From NCBI GenBank assembly GCA_002423025.1, contig DIUN01000015.1, positions 62,001 to 126,000 on the forward strand: 64,000 nt of DNA, read 5' to 3'. A program made the translations under genes and the position numbers. This DNA comes from Sphingomonadales bacterium UBA6157. GTDB taxonomy: Bacteria > Pseudomonadota > Alphaproteobacteria > Sphingomonadales > Sphingomonadaceae. Positions 30,243 to 38,816 of the stretch are shown one piece after another; positions within the stretch are counted from its first letter, which is position 1, and every line of letters begins with the position of its first letter. The notes beneath the pieces are model-generated. The model had not been told where the DNA came from. It saw nothing but the letters and a program-made list of their open reading frames with translations, and made no database searches.

Positions 30243-31301
30243 TCAGCGCGTGTAACGAACCACAGCGCGTTCTTTCACCTGCGCGCCATAGATGGTGCCA
30301 TCCCGGCCCACCCATATGCCCTCGGCACCGCTGGTGGCACCCTTGTCAGGCTCGGGCTCGGCATCGGGGATAAAGGCCGTGATCTTGCCATCCCGTACGC
30401 TTCCGATACGGATGCCGCGCTTCCAGCCAGGGTTGTAGCCATAGCCGACTGGCACGCGGCTCTCGGAATCGGTCGAGTACATCACGTCGTTCCGGTCGAT
30501 GAACAACCCGCTGGGCCGGCCGAACTGGAACCAGGACTTCAGAAGCTTGCCGTTCTGGCTGAACACCTGCACGCGATTGTTCCAGCGGTCTGCCACGAAC
30601 AACCGGCCCTTGCTGTCCATGGCCAGGGCGTGCGGCACCTCCAACTGGTTCGGTGCAAAACCATGGCTCCCCCATTGCTTGAGGAACTTGCCATCGGGGC
30701 CGAACTTCATGATGCGGGCATTGCCGCGACCGGCCTCATGGCCGTCCCCAACAAAGATGTTGCCATTGGGCGCCACAAGCACGGCATTCGGTTCGCTGAA
30801 CTCATTGGTGCCGGCCCCCGCGACGCCAGCGGTTCCGAGCGTCAGCAGCAGCTTGCCTTCAGGGCTGAACTTGAAGACCTGGCCGCCCCTGCCATTGGCC
30901 ACCCGCGCATCGGTGATCCAGATATTGTCCTTGGCATCAATGAAGAAGCCATGCGGGAAATTGAACATCCCGCCGCCGAAAGCCCGCAGGAAATTGCCCT
31001 GCGAATCGAACTCCATGATCGGATCGAGCGTGCTGGCGGCGCAGCTGTTGACGCCGCAACGATCGGCCACCCAGATATGGCCCTTGCTGTCAGTCGCCAC
31101 CGCGCTTGTCGAGCCCATCACCCGGCCTTCCGACAGCTTCAGGAAGCCGGCCTCGGCACGATACGGATTGGCATAGCTATTGGGGTCAGGTGTTGTCGGA
31201 GCTGGCGGCGGCAAGGTTTCCACCGTCCAGCGCGGTTGTTGGGCCAAGGCCGGCATTGCCAACAGGGCCAGTGCCGGCAGCCACACTGTCTTGAGCTTCA
31301 T
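30243..31301 (-). CDS. Secreted NHL-repeat beta-propeller protein
   Basis: 352 residues with a signal peptide (cleavage near A20-Q). NHL-type repeats are visible, each with a D-x-x-G-x-x-W/F-V-A-D core (for example D-S-K-G-H-I-W-V-A-D and D-S-K-G-R-L-F-V-A-D-R-W-N-N-R). The closest named relatives are peptidyl-alpha-hydroxyglycine alpha-amidating-lyase-like propellers, but an amidating function in this bacterium is not implied. It is the last gene of a group with a PQQ dehydrogenase and cytochrome c, so it may bind a substrate or scaffold the redox proteins in the periplasm. Confidence 0.75.
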   Translation of the reverse strand: MKLKTVWLPALALLAMPALAQQPRWTVETLPPPAPTTPDPNSYANPYRAEAGFLKLSEGRVMGSTSAVATDSKGHIWVADRCGVNSCAASTLDPIMEFDSQGNFLRAFGGGMFNFPHGFFIDAKDNIWITDARVANGRGGQVFKFSPEGKLLLTLGTAGVAGAGTNEFSEPNAVLVAPNGNIFVGDGHEAGRGNARIMKFGPDGKFLKQWGSHGFAPNQLEVPHALAMDSKGRLFVADRWNNRVQVFSQNGKLLKSWFQFGRPSGLFIDRNDVMYSTDSESRVPVGYGYNPGWKRGIRIGSVRDGKITAFIPDAEPEPDKGATSGAEGIWVGRDGTIYGAQVKERAVVRYTR

Positions 31302-31339
31302 TTACCCTCCCCCGGGCTATTTGAGTGTCGCGACGCCGG

Positions 31340-31816
31340 CTATTCCGCCGGTTGCGCCGCAGCGATGTTCGCTGGCTTCTGGGCGACGAAATCGATCATG
31401 CCAAGCATCTCACTGCGCCGATCGAGCGGCGTTTCACCGGCCGGAAACTCGTTGAACTTCAGCAGGAAGGCCAGGATATCGGCATATTCCTCGCGGCTCA
31501 GCGAATTGGGATTGTCCATCGGCATGGTCGTGCGGATGCGATCGAACAATTCGCCTACGCTGAGTTCATTGTAATGCGAAATGAACTCGCCACCGACAAG
31601 GCCAGGCGCCTCGCCGGTGCCGTTCAACTGGCCCCCGTGGCAGACGCTGCAGCGCTGGGCATAGGCTGCCTCGCCCCGTTGCGCCTGATCGGCGGTGTAG
31701 ATGCCGTCCCAGACATTGCGCCGGGCGGCCTCCTGCGCTGTCACCGCCACGCTGCCGGCCATGGCGAGGCCGGCAACGATGACGGCCGAAGCCAGGGCAA
31801 TGCTACGCTTACGCAC
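31340..31816 (-). CDS. Periplasmic c-type cytochrome, GTG start
   Basis: 158 residues from a GTG preceded by GGAG; upstream ATG starts would run into the dehydrogenase gene. A signal peptide (about 1-28, ending TAQ) precedes one haem site C56-S-V-C59-H60. M-P-M-D in the second half offers the axial methionine. The gene begins 16 bases after the PQQ dehydrogenase stop, so it is the probable electron acceptor of that enzyme. Confidence 0.88.
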   Translation of the reverse strand: MRKRSIALASAVIVAGLAMAGSVAVTAQEAARRNVWDGIYTADQAQRGEAAYAQRCSVCHGGQLNGTGEAPGLVGGEFISHYNELSVGELFDRIRTTMPMDNPNSLSREEYADILAFLLKFNEFPAGETPLDRRSEMLGMIDFVAQKPANIAAAQPAE

Positions 31817-31832
31817 TAAAGGTCTCCGCTGA

Positions 31833-33935
31833 TCAGTTCTTGGGCAGGCTATAGGCGATATACTCGCCCGAATATGTCCCGCCGCTGACTGCGACAATGA
31901 TGTACTGCTTGCCGTTGACCATATAGGTCATCGGCGAGCCGCTCTGTGGCCCTGCCATGAAGACAGCGCCGACTTCCTTGCCATTGTCCTTGTCATAGGC
32001 GCGCAGCATGGCGCCGCGCGGGCGGTTGCCGGGGCTGGTCACCTGGTTCTCGCCGGCAATGACCAGTGACTTGGTGACGAGCGTGCCGATCTGATAGGTC
32101 GACTGGCCAGTGCGCGGAATATCCATGCCCTTCAACGCAGGATGATTACGCACGAAATCCGGCGTCTCGCCATGGGCAACGCGCCACTTGATTTCGCCCT
32201 TGTTCACATCGATGGCGCTGATCGTGCCGTAGGGCGGCTTGACCAGCGGCAGGCCATCGACATTGAGCCGTGGCACGCCGCTGCCACCGCTCGGCGGCGG
32301 TGCCGGGCTGTCCGCACCCGCACCCTCACCGGGGCCGCGGATCATCACGACAGGCTGGCCATCGACACCAACCACCCAATCGATGTTGGTCATCGTATCC
32401 GGGCCGGGCTGCAGGCCGGTTGCCGAGATGCAGGCACCACAGGCATAGACATAGGCGATGCCGGTCTCGGGATCGAACGATCCGCCAGGCCAGTTGGTGC
32501 CACCCTGCGCCCAGTTGTTGATGACGCCGAGCTTGTCCTTGGTGCTGATGATCGGCGGAGTATAGACTGGGCCGAGAACGAAGCGGCTGGTGACTTCCAG
32601 CGCCTTCTTGCGCAGTTCAGGCGTAAAGTTGATGAGGTCGCCCTCCTCGACACCATTCATGGAATAGGCTGCCGGCTTGCTCGGTATAGGCTGTGTCGGG
32701 GAATACCATTCCCCTGGAACGTTGCCCTTCTGAACCTTTACTTCCTTGATCGGCCAGACCGGCTTCCCGGTGGCGCGATCGAACACATAGAAGAAGCCCT
32801 GCTTGGAGGGCACGCCGACTACCTTGCGCGGCTTGCCGTCCACCGTGACGTTCATCAGCAGCGGCGCCGAGCTGTTGTCGAGATCCCAGATCTCGTGATG
32901 GATCAGCTGATAGTGCCACTTGCGCTCGCCGGTCGTCAGGTCAACCGCGACAAGGCTGTTGCCGAACAGGCCAGGGCCGGGCCTGTGGCCGCCGTAAAAG
33001 TCCGAAGTCGGGGATTCGACGTTGAGATAGGCCAGGTTCAACTCGGGATCGATTGAAACCTGGGTCCAGACGCCAGCGTTGCCGTTGATCTCGGCGGAGT
33101 TCTTGTACCAGGTCTCATAGCCCACCTCGCCCTTCTTGGGGATGGTGTGGAAGGTCCACATCCGCTTGCCGGTACGCACGTCAAAGGCACGAACATAGCC
33201 TTTGGTGTTGTTGTGGTTAACCGGCGTGAAGCCCTCGCGGAAGGCGGCGCCGATGATAATGGTGTTGCCCGAGATGGCAGGCGCCGAGTGCGCTCCGGCC
33301 TCGCCTTCCTCAAGGTCACCGATCTCCTGGTCCCAATCGGTCTTCAGGTCGATCGAGCCATTGTTGCCGAACTCAGGGTCGGGCTGGCCGGTCTCGGCAT
33401 CGAGGCTGACAAGACGGTAACCAATGGTGGTGTAGAGAATGCGGCGCTTCTTGCCGTCGGTCCAATAGGAAAGGCCACGGCCTGAAAGCGCGCGGGGCGA
33501 GACGGCAGAGCGCTTGCCCTCGTGCACGGCGTAGGACCACAAGAGCTCGCCGGTCTGGCCATTGATGGCGACAACAGCGCGGCGGGTGCCGGCCGTTGTA
33601 TAGATGACACCATCGACCGCCAGCGGCGTGCCTTCCAGCTTGTATTCCGGGCGGCTGCCGAACATGTCCGTCTTGAAGCGCCAGGCGACTTCAAGATCAT
33701 TGAAATTGCCGGCGTTGATCTGGTCGAGCGGCAGGTAGCGACTGCCCGACACGTCGGAGTTGTAGCTCGTCCAGTTGACATTAGGCCCGGCGGTGCGAGC
33801 GGCGGGAGCCCCGACAGCAGTGCTGTTGGGGGTGCTGAGCGCGGGCGGGAAGCTTTGGGCGAGCGCCGCGGGGGCGCTGCCGAGCAGCAGCGCAGCCGCT
33901 GCCGGGATGAAAAGCACGGTACGTGAAGCATTCAT
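31833..33935 (-). CDS. PQQ-dependent dehydrogenase (quinoprotein), periplasmic
   Basis: 700 residues with a signal peptide (cleavage after ALA near 26). The eight-bladed quinoprotein propeller is shown by repeated tryptophan-docking segments (G-E-L-L-W-S-Y, G-K-R-M-W-T-F-H, G-E-R-K-W-H-Y, G-K-P-V-W-P-I, G-E-I-K-W-R-V). There is no C-terminal haem domain; a separate cytochrome gene follows. The arrangement resembles soluble glucose- or polyol-type quinoproteins more than methanol dehydrogenases, and I see no adjacent Cys-Cys pair. The substrate is unknown; a sugar, alcohol or aldehyde is likely. No pqq biosynthesis genes lie in the window. Confidence 0.88.
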   Translation of the reverse strand: MNASRTVLFIPAAAALLLGSAPAALAQSFPPALSTPNSTAVGAPAARTAGPNVNWTSYNSDVSGSRYLPLDQINAGNFNDLEVAWRFKTDMFGSRPEYKLEGTPLAVDGVIYTTAGTRRAVVAINGQTGELLWSYAVHEGKRSAVSPRALSGRGLSYWTDGKKRRILYTTIGYRLVSLDAETGQPDPEFGNNGSIDLKTDWDQEIGDLEEGEAGAHSAPAISGNTIIIGAAFREGFTPVNHNNTKGYVRAFDVRTGKRMWTFHTIPKKGEVGYETWYKNSAEINGNAGVWTQVSIDPELNLAYLNVESPTSDFYGGHRPGPGLFGNSLVAVDLTTGERKWHYQLIHHEIWDLDNSSAPLLMNVTVDGKPRKVVGVPSKQGFFYVFDRATGKPVWPIKEVKVQKGNVPGEWYSPTQPIPSKPAAYSMNGVEEGDLINFTPELRKKALEVTSRFVLGPVYTPPIISTKDKLGVINNWAQGGTNWPGGSFDPETGIAYVYACGACISATGLQPGPDTMTNIDWVVGVDGQPVVMIRGPGEGAGADSPAPPPSGGSGVPRLNVDGLPLVKPPYGTISAIDVNKGEIKWRVAHGETPDFVRNHPALKGMDIPRTGQSTYQIGTLVTKSLVIAGENQVTSPGNRPRGAMLRAYDKDNGKEVGAVFMAGPQSGSPMTYMVNGKQYIIVAVSGGTYSGEYIAYSLPKN

Positions 33936-33983
33936 GACGTCAGACCTTTGGAATTGGGATGGAAACCGGGATGACGCGGCGCG

Positions 33984-34973
33984 TCAGCCCATCTCCTTCA
34001 CCTTGGCCAGCGCTGCCTTGAGCGACACCTTCTGAGCATCGCTAAGCTGCGGATAGGGCGTGCGAGCGTACATTTCCGGGCCACCCATTTCGAGGCCGAG
34101 GATGTATTTCATGCTCGCATAAGTATTGGCGCCCATGTTGGCATCGCGGATCATGCGCTGGGCGGCGCGCAGCTTGACGATCTCGGCCTTCCAGTCACCG
34201 CCGGCGCGATAGGCCTTGAAGATGTTGGCGCATTTGGCGCTGAACTGGTTGCCATCGGCAAGGATGGTTCCCATGCCGTTCTCGAGAGCGACTTCGAGGT
34301 TGTTGTTGGTTCCGCAGCGCATGTTGAGCGCCGGCGCTGCCGCCACAAAGGCAGCATAGCCTTCCACGCTGCCGCTCGAATCCTTGATACCGGCAAGGTG
34401 CTCGTAACCAGAGAGATTCTTGACGAGATCGATGGTGATCGAAACCTCGCTGGTGCCGGGGATGTGATAAAGATTTATCGGGATGCCGACGGCATCGAAC
34501 AACCGCTTGTAATAATCGGTCAGGCCCTCGAGCGGCGGCTGGTTGAAGTAAAAGGGCGGGATGACCAGCAGGCCATCGGCGCCATTCTTTTCAGCATGGC
34601 TGGCGAGTTCGACTGTCTCGATGATGTTGGACGTGCCCGGCCCGACGATCACATTGAGACCGTTGCGATTTTTCAGCACCGATTCGGTAATGACCCGGCG
34701 CTCAGCGACGGAAAAGGACGGGAACTCGCCCGATGTACCGAGCACGACAACACCATCCGCGCCGGCAGCCTTGTGCCACTGCATGACAGCCGCCATGGCG
34801 CCAGGATCAAACTTTCCGTTCTTGTCGCAAGGCGTGACGGTGGCGACCCAGTAGAGCGTCTTGCTGCTGCTGCCGAGCTTGGGCGCGGCCAGCGCGGCGC
34901 CCGATTGCGCGATCAGCCCGGCTGCCGCCAGGCCTGCAGCCATGCCAAGCGTCTCCCTGCGTGTCGATTCCAT
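33984..34973 (-). CDS. Tat-exported DapA-superfamily (class I aldolase/lyase) protein
   Basis: 329 residues from the ATG at 34973, which has GGGGAG seven bases upstream; earlier in-frame ATGs lack such a site. The N-terminus T-R-R-E-T-L-G followed by an Ala/Gly-rich stretch ending A-L-A-A looks like a Tat signal. The mature part is a complete DHDPS/NAL-type barrel: G-T-S-G-E near 79-83, catalytic Y169 in L-Y-H-I-P-G and Schiff-base K197 in A-G-I-K-D-S-S-G. These enzymes add or remove pyruvate on aldehydes in the cytoplasm, so a periplasmic location is unusual. It leads the operon with the PQQ dehydrogenase and cytochrome c, suggesting that the two act on one substrate. Confidence 0.8.
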   Translation of the reverse strand: MESTRRETLGMAAGLAAAGLIAQSGAALAAPKLGSSSKTLYWVATVTPCDKNGKFDPGAMAAVMQWHKAAGADGVVVLGTSGEFPSFSVAERRVITESVLKNRNGLNVIVGPGTSNIIETVELASHAEKNGADGLLVIPPFYFNQPPLEGLTDYYKRLFDAVGIPINLYHIPGTSEVSITIDLVKNLSGYEHLAGIKDSSGSVEGYAAFVAAAPALNMRCGTNNNLEVALENGMGTILADGNQFSAKCANIFKAYRAGGDWKAEIVKLRAAQRMIRDANMGANTYASMKYILGLEMGGPEMYARTPYPQLSDAQKVSLKAALAKVKEMG

Positions 34974-35078
34974 GGTATCACTCCCCAGTTGCATGCCCCG
35001 CGGCTTTTGCGCCACGTTTGCCGGATGATAGGCACGTCCGATGTCGCTTGCCAAGACGAAGTGCTGGCTAAGTGTCAC

Positions 35079-35981
35079 TCATGCTGCGGTATGTCGCCCG
35101 GCGAGCAAGTCGGCATTGGCTGCGATCAATCCGCTGAGCCAATCGATAAAGGCCGCCACCCGCGCCAGCTGCCGCATGTCCTTGTGGACCACCAGCCAGA
35201 AGGAGCGTGTAAGCGCGATCTGGGCCGTCAGCACGGGCACCAGTTGCGGATCCTGCTCGCCGATGAAGCGCGGCAGCACGCACAGCCCCGCGCCGGATGC
35301 GGTGAGCGCGTGCTGGGCGTTGATGCTGGAACTGCGGATATCGGGCGCCGTGCCAGGGCGAATCTCGGCAATATAATCCAGCGCCGGGGAAAAGATGATG
35401 TCTGGCACATAGCCGATCAGGACATGGTGCTTGAGGTCCGCCGGGGTGCGCAGCGGCGGCGCACGGTCGAGATAGGCCGGGGCGGCATAGAGTTGCAGGG
35501 TGTAATCCGTAAGCCGACGCGTCACCAACGGGCCACTCTTGGGCCGTGCGAGCAGTACCGCCAGGTCTGCCTCGCGCTTGGAGGGGTTGAGGAAGCCGCT
35601 GGAGGCGATTAGCTCCACGATGATGTTCGGATTGGCGCGTTGGAAGCTGGCGAGGTGCCGCGCCACCAGCCAGGTGCCGAAGCCCTCGGCAACGCTCACC
35701 CGGACCACGCCGGAGAGCAGCCCGCGCTCTCCCGCCACCTCACCACGCGCCTCCAGCGCCGAATGCTCCATCGCCTCGGCATGGCGCAGCAGTTGCAGGC
35801 CACGTGCGGTCAGCATCAGGCCGCTGCTGCCCGGCTCGAACAGGCTGGTGCCAAGATCGGCCGCCAGCCGGTCCATGCGGCGGGAGAGCGTGGTGGCATC
35901 AAGGCCAACCACACGGGAGGCGGCGGCGAGCCTCTGGGCCCGCGCCACGGCGAGGAAGAGGCGCAGGTCATCCCAGTTCAT
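35079..35981 (-). CDS. LysR-family regulator divergent from the valine operon
   Basis: 300 residues from M-N-W-D-D-L-R-L-F, with GGAGAA eight bases upstream; an in-frame ATG at 36047 is less likely. The N-terminal winged helix (about 1-60, with D-A-T-T-L-S-R-R-M-D-R-L) is of the branch that often regulates the adjacent divergent gene. The shared 146-bp region to mmsA contains a palindrome and a direct repeat. It could also act on the DapA/PQQ operon that follows in the same direction 105 bp downstream. Confidence 0.85.
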   Translation of the reverse strand: MNWDDLRLFLAVARAQRLAAASRVVGLDATTLSRRMDRLAADLGTSLFEPGSSGLMLTARGLQLLRHAEAMEHSALEARGEVAGERGLLSGVVRVSVAEGFGTWLVARHLASFQRANPNIIVELIASSGFLNPSKREADLAVLLARPKSGPLVTRRLTDYTLQLYAAPAYLDRAPPLRTPADLKHHVLIGYVPDIIFSPALDYIAEIRPGTAPDIRSSSINAQHALTASGAGLCVLPRFIGEQDPQLVPVLTAQIALTRSFWLVVHKDMRQLARVAAFIDWLSGLIAANADLLAGRHTAA

Positions 35982-36020
35982 TCGGCGGTTCTCCGGACAG
36001 GCTGGCACTTGCGGCAGGTG

Positions 36021-36049
36021 CTGCAAATATGCAGCCTGAAGCTGCAAAT
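36021..36049. promoter_or_regulatory. Probable LysR operator between the regulator and mmsA
   Basis: CTGCAAAT is repeated at 36021-36028 and 36042-36049, exactly two helical turns (21 bp) apart, and overlaps a palindrome TGCAGC-N5-GCTGCA at 36030-36046. The position 80-110 bp before mmsA fits LysR-type activation sites. Confidence 0.45.
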
Positions 36050-36127
36050 GTTAGCGATTGCGCGCATTATTAGAGTGTGTGAAGCCTTTCGCAATCATAA
36101 CAGCTATCCATTGGGAACCTGCGAGCC

Positions 36128-37636
36128 ATGCGCGAGATCAACCATTTCATCGGCGGCGCCAGCCACACCGGCAATTCCGGCCGTTTCGGCGATGTGTTCA
36201 ACCCCAATACCGGCCAGGTTCAGGCCCGTGTGCAACTCGCCGGCAAAGCCGAGATGGACGCCGCCATCGCCAATACCGTAGCAGCGCAGCGCGGCTGGGC
36301 CGCCACCAATCCGCAGCGTCGCGCCCGCGTGCTGTTCGAGTTCAAGCGCCTGATCGAGCGGGACATGAACGAGCTGGCCGAGTTGCTCTCCTCCGAGCAT
36401 GGCAAGGTGATTGCGGACAGCAAGGGCGATATCCAGCGCGGGCTTGAAGTGATCGAGTTCGCTTGCGGCATCCCGCACCTGCTCAAGGGTGATTACACCA
36501 TCGGTGCCGGCCCCGGCATCGATGTCTATTCCATGCGCGTGCCGCTAGGCGTGGTTGCGGCGATCACGCCGTTCAACTTCCCGGCGATGATCCCGATGTG
36601 GATGTTCGGGGTGGCGCTCGCCACCGGCAATGGCGTCATCCTCAAGCCCAGCGAGCGGGACCCTTCGGTGCCGGTGAAGTTCGGTGAGCTGATGATGGAG
36701 GCAGGCCTGCCGGCCGGCGTTCTCAACATCGTCCATGGTGACAAGGAAGCTGTGGATGCCATTCTCGACAACCCGGATATCAAGGCGGTGAGCTTTGTCG
36801 GCTCCTCCGACATCGCGCAATATGTCTATGCCCGCGGCACGGCCAACGCCAAGCGCGTGCAGGCCATGGGCGGCGCCAAGAACCACGCCGTAGTCATGCC
36901 GGATGCCGACATGGACCAGACGGTTGCAGATCTCGTGGGCGCTGCCTTTGGCTCGGCGGGCGAGCGCTGCATGGCGCTGCCAGTGGTTGTGCCTGTCGGC
37001 GCGGCCACGGCCAACCATCTGCGCGAGGCTCTTATCCCGGAAATCGCCAAGCTGCGTCTTGGCATCTCCACCGATACCGGCGCGCATTATGGCCCGGTGG
37101 TGAGCGCTGCGCACAAGGCGCGTATCGAGAATTACATCCAGATGGGCGTCGATGAAGGTGCCGAGCTGGTCGTGGATGGCCGCGGCTTCTCGCTGCAGGG
37201 CCATGAGGGCGGCTATTTCGTCGGCCCGACGTTCTTCGACCATGTGAAGCCGACAGCACAGAGCTACAAGGACGAGATCTTCGGCCCCGTGCTGCAGATG
37301 GTCCGTGCCGAAAACCTGGCGCAGGCGCTCGAACTGCCGAGCAAGCACCAGTATGGTAATGGCGTCGCCATCTTTACCCGCAACGGCCCGGCGGCGCGCG
37401 AATTTGCCGCGAACGTGGAAGTTGGCATGGTCGGCATCAATGTGCCAATTCCGGTGCCGCTGGCCTATCACACCTTCGGCGGCTGGAAGCGCTCGGCCTT
37501 TGGCGATTCAAACATCCATGGGCCGGAAGGCGTGCGCTTCTACACCAAGATCAAGACGGTAACGCAGCGCTGGCCGAGCCTTGATGCCGGCGCTGCCGTT
37601 ACCGACAGCAGCTTCATCATCCCCACGATGAAATAA
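36128..37636 (+). CDS. mmsA: CoA-acylating methylmalonate-semialdehyde dehydrogenase
   Basis: 502 residues of the aldehyde dehydrogenase superfamily. N150 (T-P-F-N-F-P), the G-S-S-D-I-A NAD loop and the catalytic C281 in G-E-R-C-M-A are present; G-E-R-C-M-A is characteristic of MmsA. It converts methylmalonate semialdehyde, NAD+ and CoA to propionyl-CoA and CO2, the end step of valine degradation. It heads an operon with an acyl-CoA dehydrogenase 15 bp downstream and mmsB, which together cover isobutyryl-CoA to propionyl-CoA apart from the hydratase and hydrolase steps. Confidence 0.95.
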   Translation: MREINHFIGGASHTGNSGRFGDVFNPNTGQVQARVQLAGKAEMDAAIANTVAAQRGWAATNPQRRARVLFEFKRLIERDMNELAELLSSEHGKVIADSKGDIQRGLEVIEFACGIPHLLKGDYTIGAGPGIDVYSMRVPLGVVAAITPFNFPAMIPMWMFGVALATGNGVILKPSERDPSVPVKFGELMMEAGLPAGVLNIVHGDKEAVDAILDNPDIKAVSFVGSSDIAQYVYARGTANAKRVQAMGGAKNHAVVMPDADMDQTVADLVGAAFGSAGERCMALPVVVPVGAATANHLREALIPEIAKLRLGISTDTGAHYGPVVSAAHKARIENYIQMGVDEGAELVVDGRGFSLQGHEGGYFVGPTFFDHVKPTAQSYKDEIFGPVLQMVRAENLAQALELPSKHQYGNGVAIFTRNGPAAREFAANVEVGMVGINVPIPVPLAYHTFGGWKRSAFGDSNIHGPEGVRFYTKIKTVTQRWPSLDAGAAVTDSSFIIPTMK

Positions 37637-37651
37637 CGCCGGGAAACGCCG

Positions 37652-38797
37652 ATGCAATTTGACCTGACGGACGACCAGCGCGCCATTCAGGAAGTCGCGC
37701 GGCGCTTCACGGCAGACCGGATCACGCCGCACGCCGCGGAGTGGGACGAGAAGCACATCTACCCCAGGGACACCATCAAGGCCGCTGCCGAGCTGGGCTT
37801 CGCCGCAATTTATGTGCGCGAGGAGAACGGCGGAATCGGCCTTGGCCGGCTGGAAGCAGCCCTGATCATGGAGGCGATGGCCTATGGCTGCCCCTCCACC
37901 AGCGCCTTCATTTCCATCCACAACATGGCCGCCTGGATGATCGATGCCTATGGCGAAGCGGCGGTGCGCGAGCGCTACTTGCCGAGGCTGGTGACGATGG
38001 ATTCCGTCGCCAGCTATTGCCTTACAGAGCCGGGATCAGGCTCCGATGCGGCCGCGCTGAAGACACGCGCCGTGCGCGATGGCGATGACTATATTGTCAG
38101 TGGTTCCAAGGCGTTCATCTCCGGCGGCGGCGTCAACGAAGTCTATGTGACGATGGTGCGGACCGGCGAAGATGGCCCCAAGGGCATCTCCTGCCTGGTC
38201 ATCGAGAAGGACATGCCCGGAGTCAGCTTCGGCGCGCCAGAACGCAAGCTCGGGTGGCACTCGCAGCCGACGGCGCAGGTCAATTTTGATGAAGTGCGCG
38301 TGCCGGTGGCCAACCGTGTCGGTGCAGAGGGCCAGGGCTTTTCCATCGCCATGGCCGGGCTGGATGGCGGCCGGCTCAACATCGGCGCGTGCAGCCTTGG
38401 CGGGGCGCAGCGGGCGCTGGATGAATCACTCTCCTACACCCGCCAGCGCATGCAGTTCGGCAAGGCCATCGCCGATTTCCAGGCCACCCAGTTCAAGCTG
38501 GCGGACATGGATACCGAGCTTTCCGCCGCTCGCGCGCTGCTCTACCAGGCCGCCGCCAAGGTGAATGACGGCGCGCCGGACAAGACGCGTTTTGCCGCGA
38601 TGGCGAAGCGCTTTGCCACCGATACCGGCATGGCCGTGGCGGACCGGGCGCTGCAGCTGCATGGCGGCTATGGCTATCTCATGGACTATCCGGTGGAGCG
38701 CATCTTCCGCGATCTGCGCGTCCACCAGATCCTGGAAGGCACCAACGAGATCATGCGGATGATTACCGCGCGCGAGCTGCTGCGCTCGACCAACTGA
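37652..38797 (+). CDS. Acyl-CoA dehydrogenase, probably isobutyryl-CoA dehydrogenase
   Basis: 381 residues, typical length. FAD/substrate motifs C-L-T-E-P-G-S-G-S-D and the C-terminal Q-L-H-G-G-Y-G-Y, then L-E-G-T-N-E-I-M-R carrying the catalytic glutamate. The enzyme desaturates a short branched acyl-CoA at C2-C3 and passes electrons to ETF. Placement between mmsA and mmsB indicates isobutyryl-CoA as substrate; sequence alone would not separate it from other short-chain enzymes. Confidence 0.92.
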   Translation: MQFDLTDDQRAIQEVARRFTADRITPHAAEWDEKHIYPRDTIKAAAELGFAAIYVREENGGIGLGRLEAALIMEAMAYGCPSTSAFISIHNMAAWMIDAYGEAAVRERYLPRLVTMDSVASYCLTEPGSGSDAAALKTRAVRDGDDYIVSGSKAFISGGGVNEVYVTMVRTGEDGPKGISCLVIEKDMPGVSFGAPERKLGWHSQPTAQVNFDEVRVPVANRVGAEGQGFSIAMAGLDGGRLNIGACSLGGAQRALDESLSYTRQRMQFGKAIADFQATQFKLADMDTELSAARALLYQAAAKVNDGAPDKTRFAAMAKRFATDTGMAVADRALQLHGGYGYLMDYPVERIFRDLRVHQILEGTNEIMRMITARELLRSTN

Positions 38798-38816
38798 TTG
38801 AAACAAAGGGCTTAAC

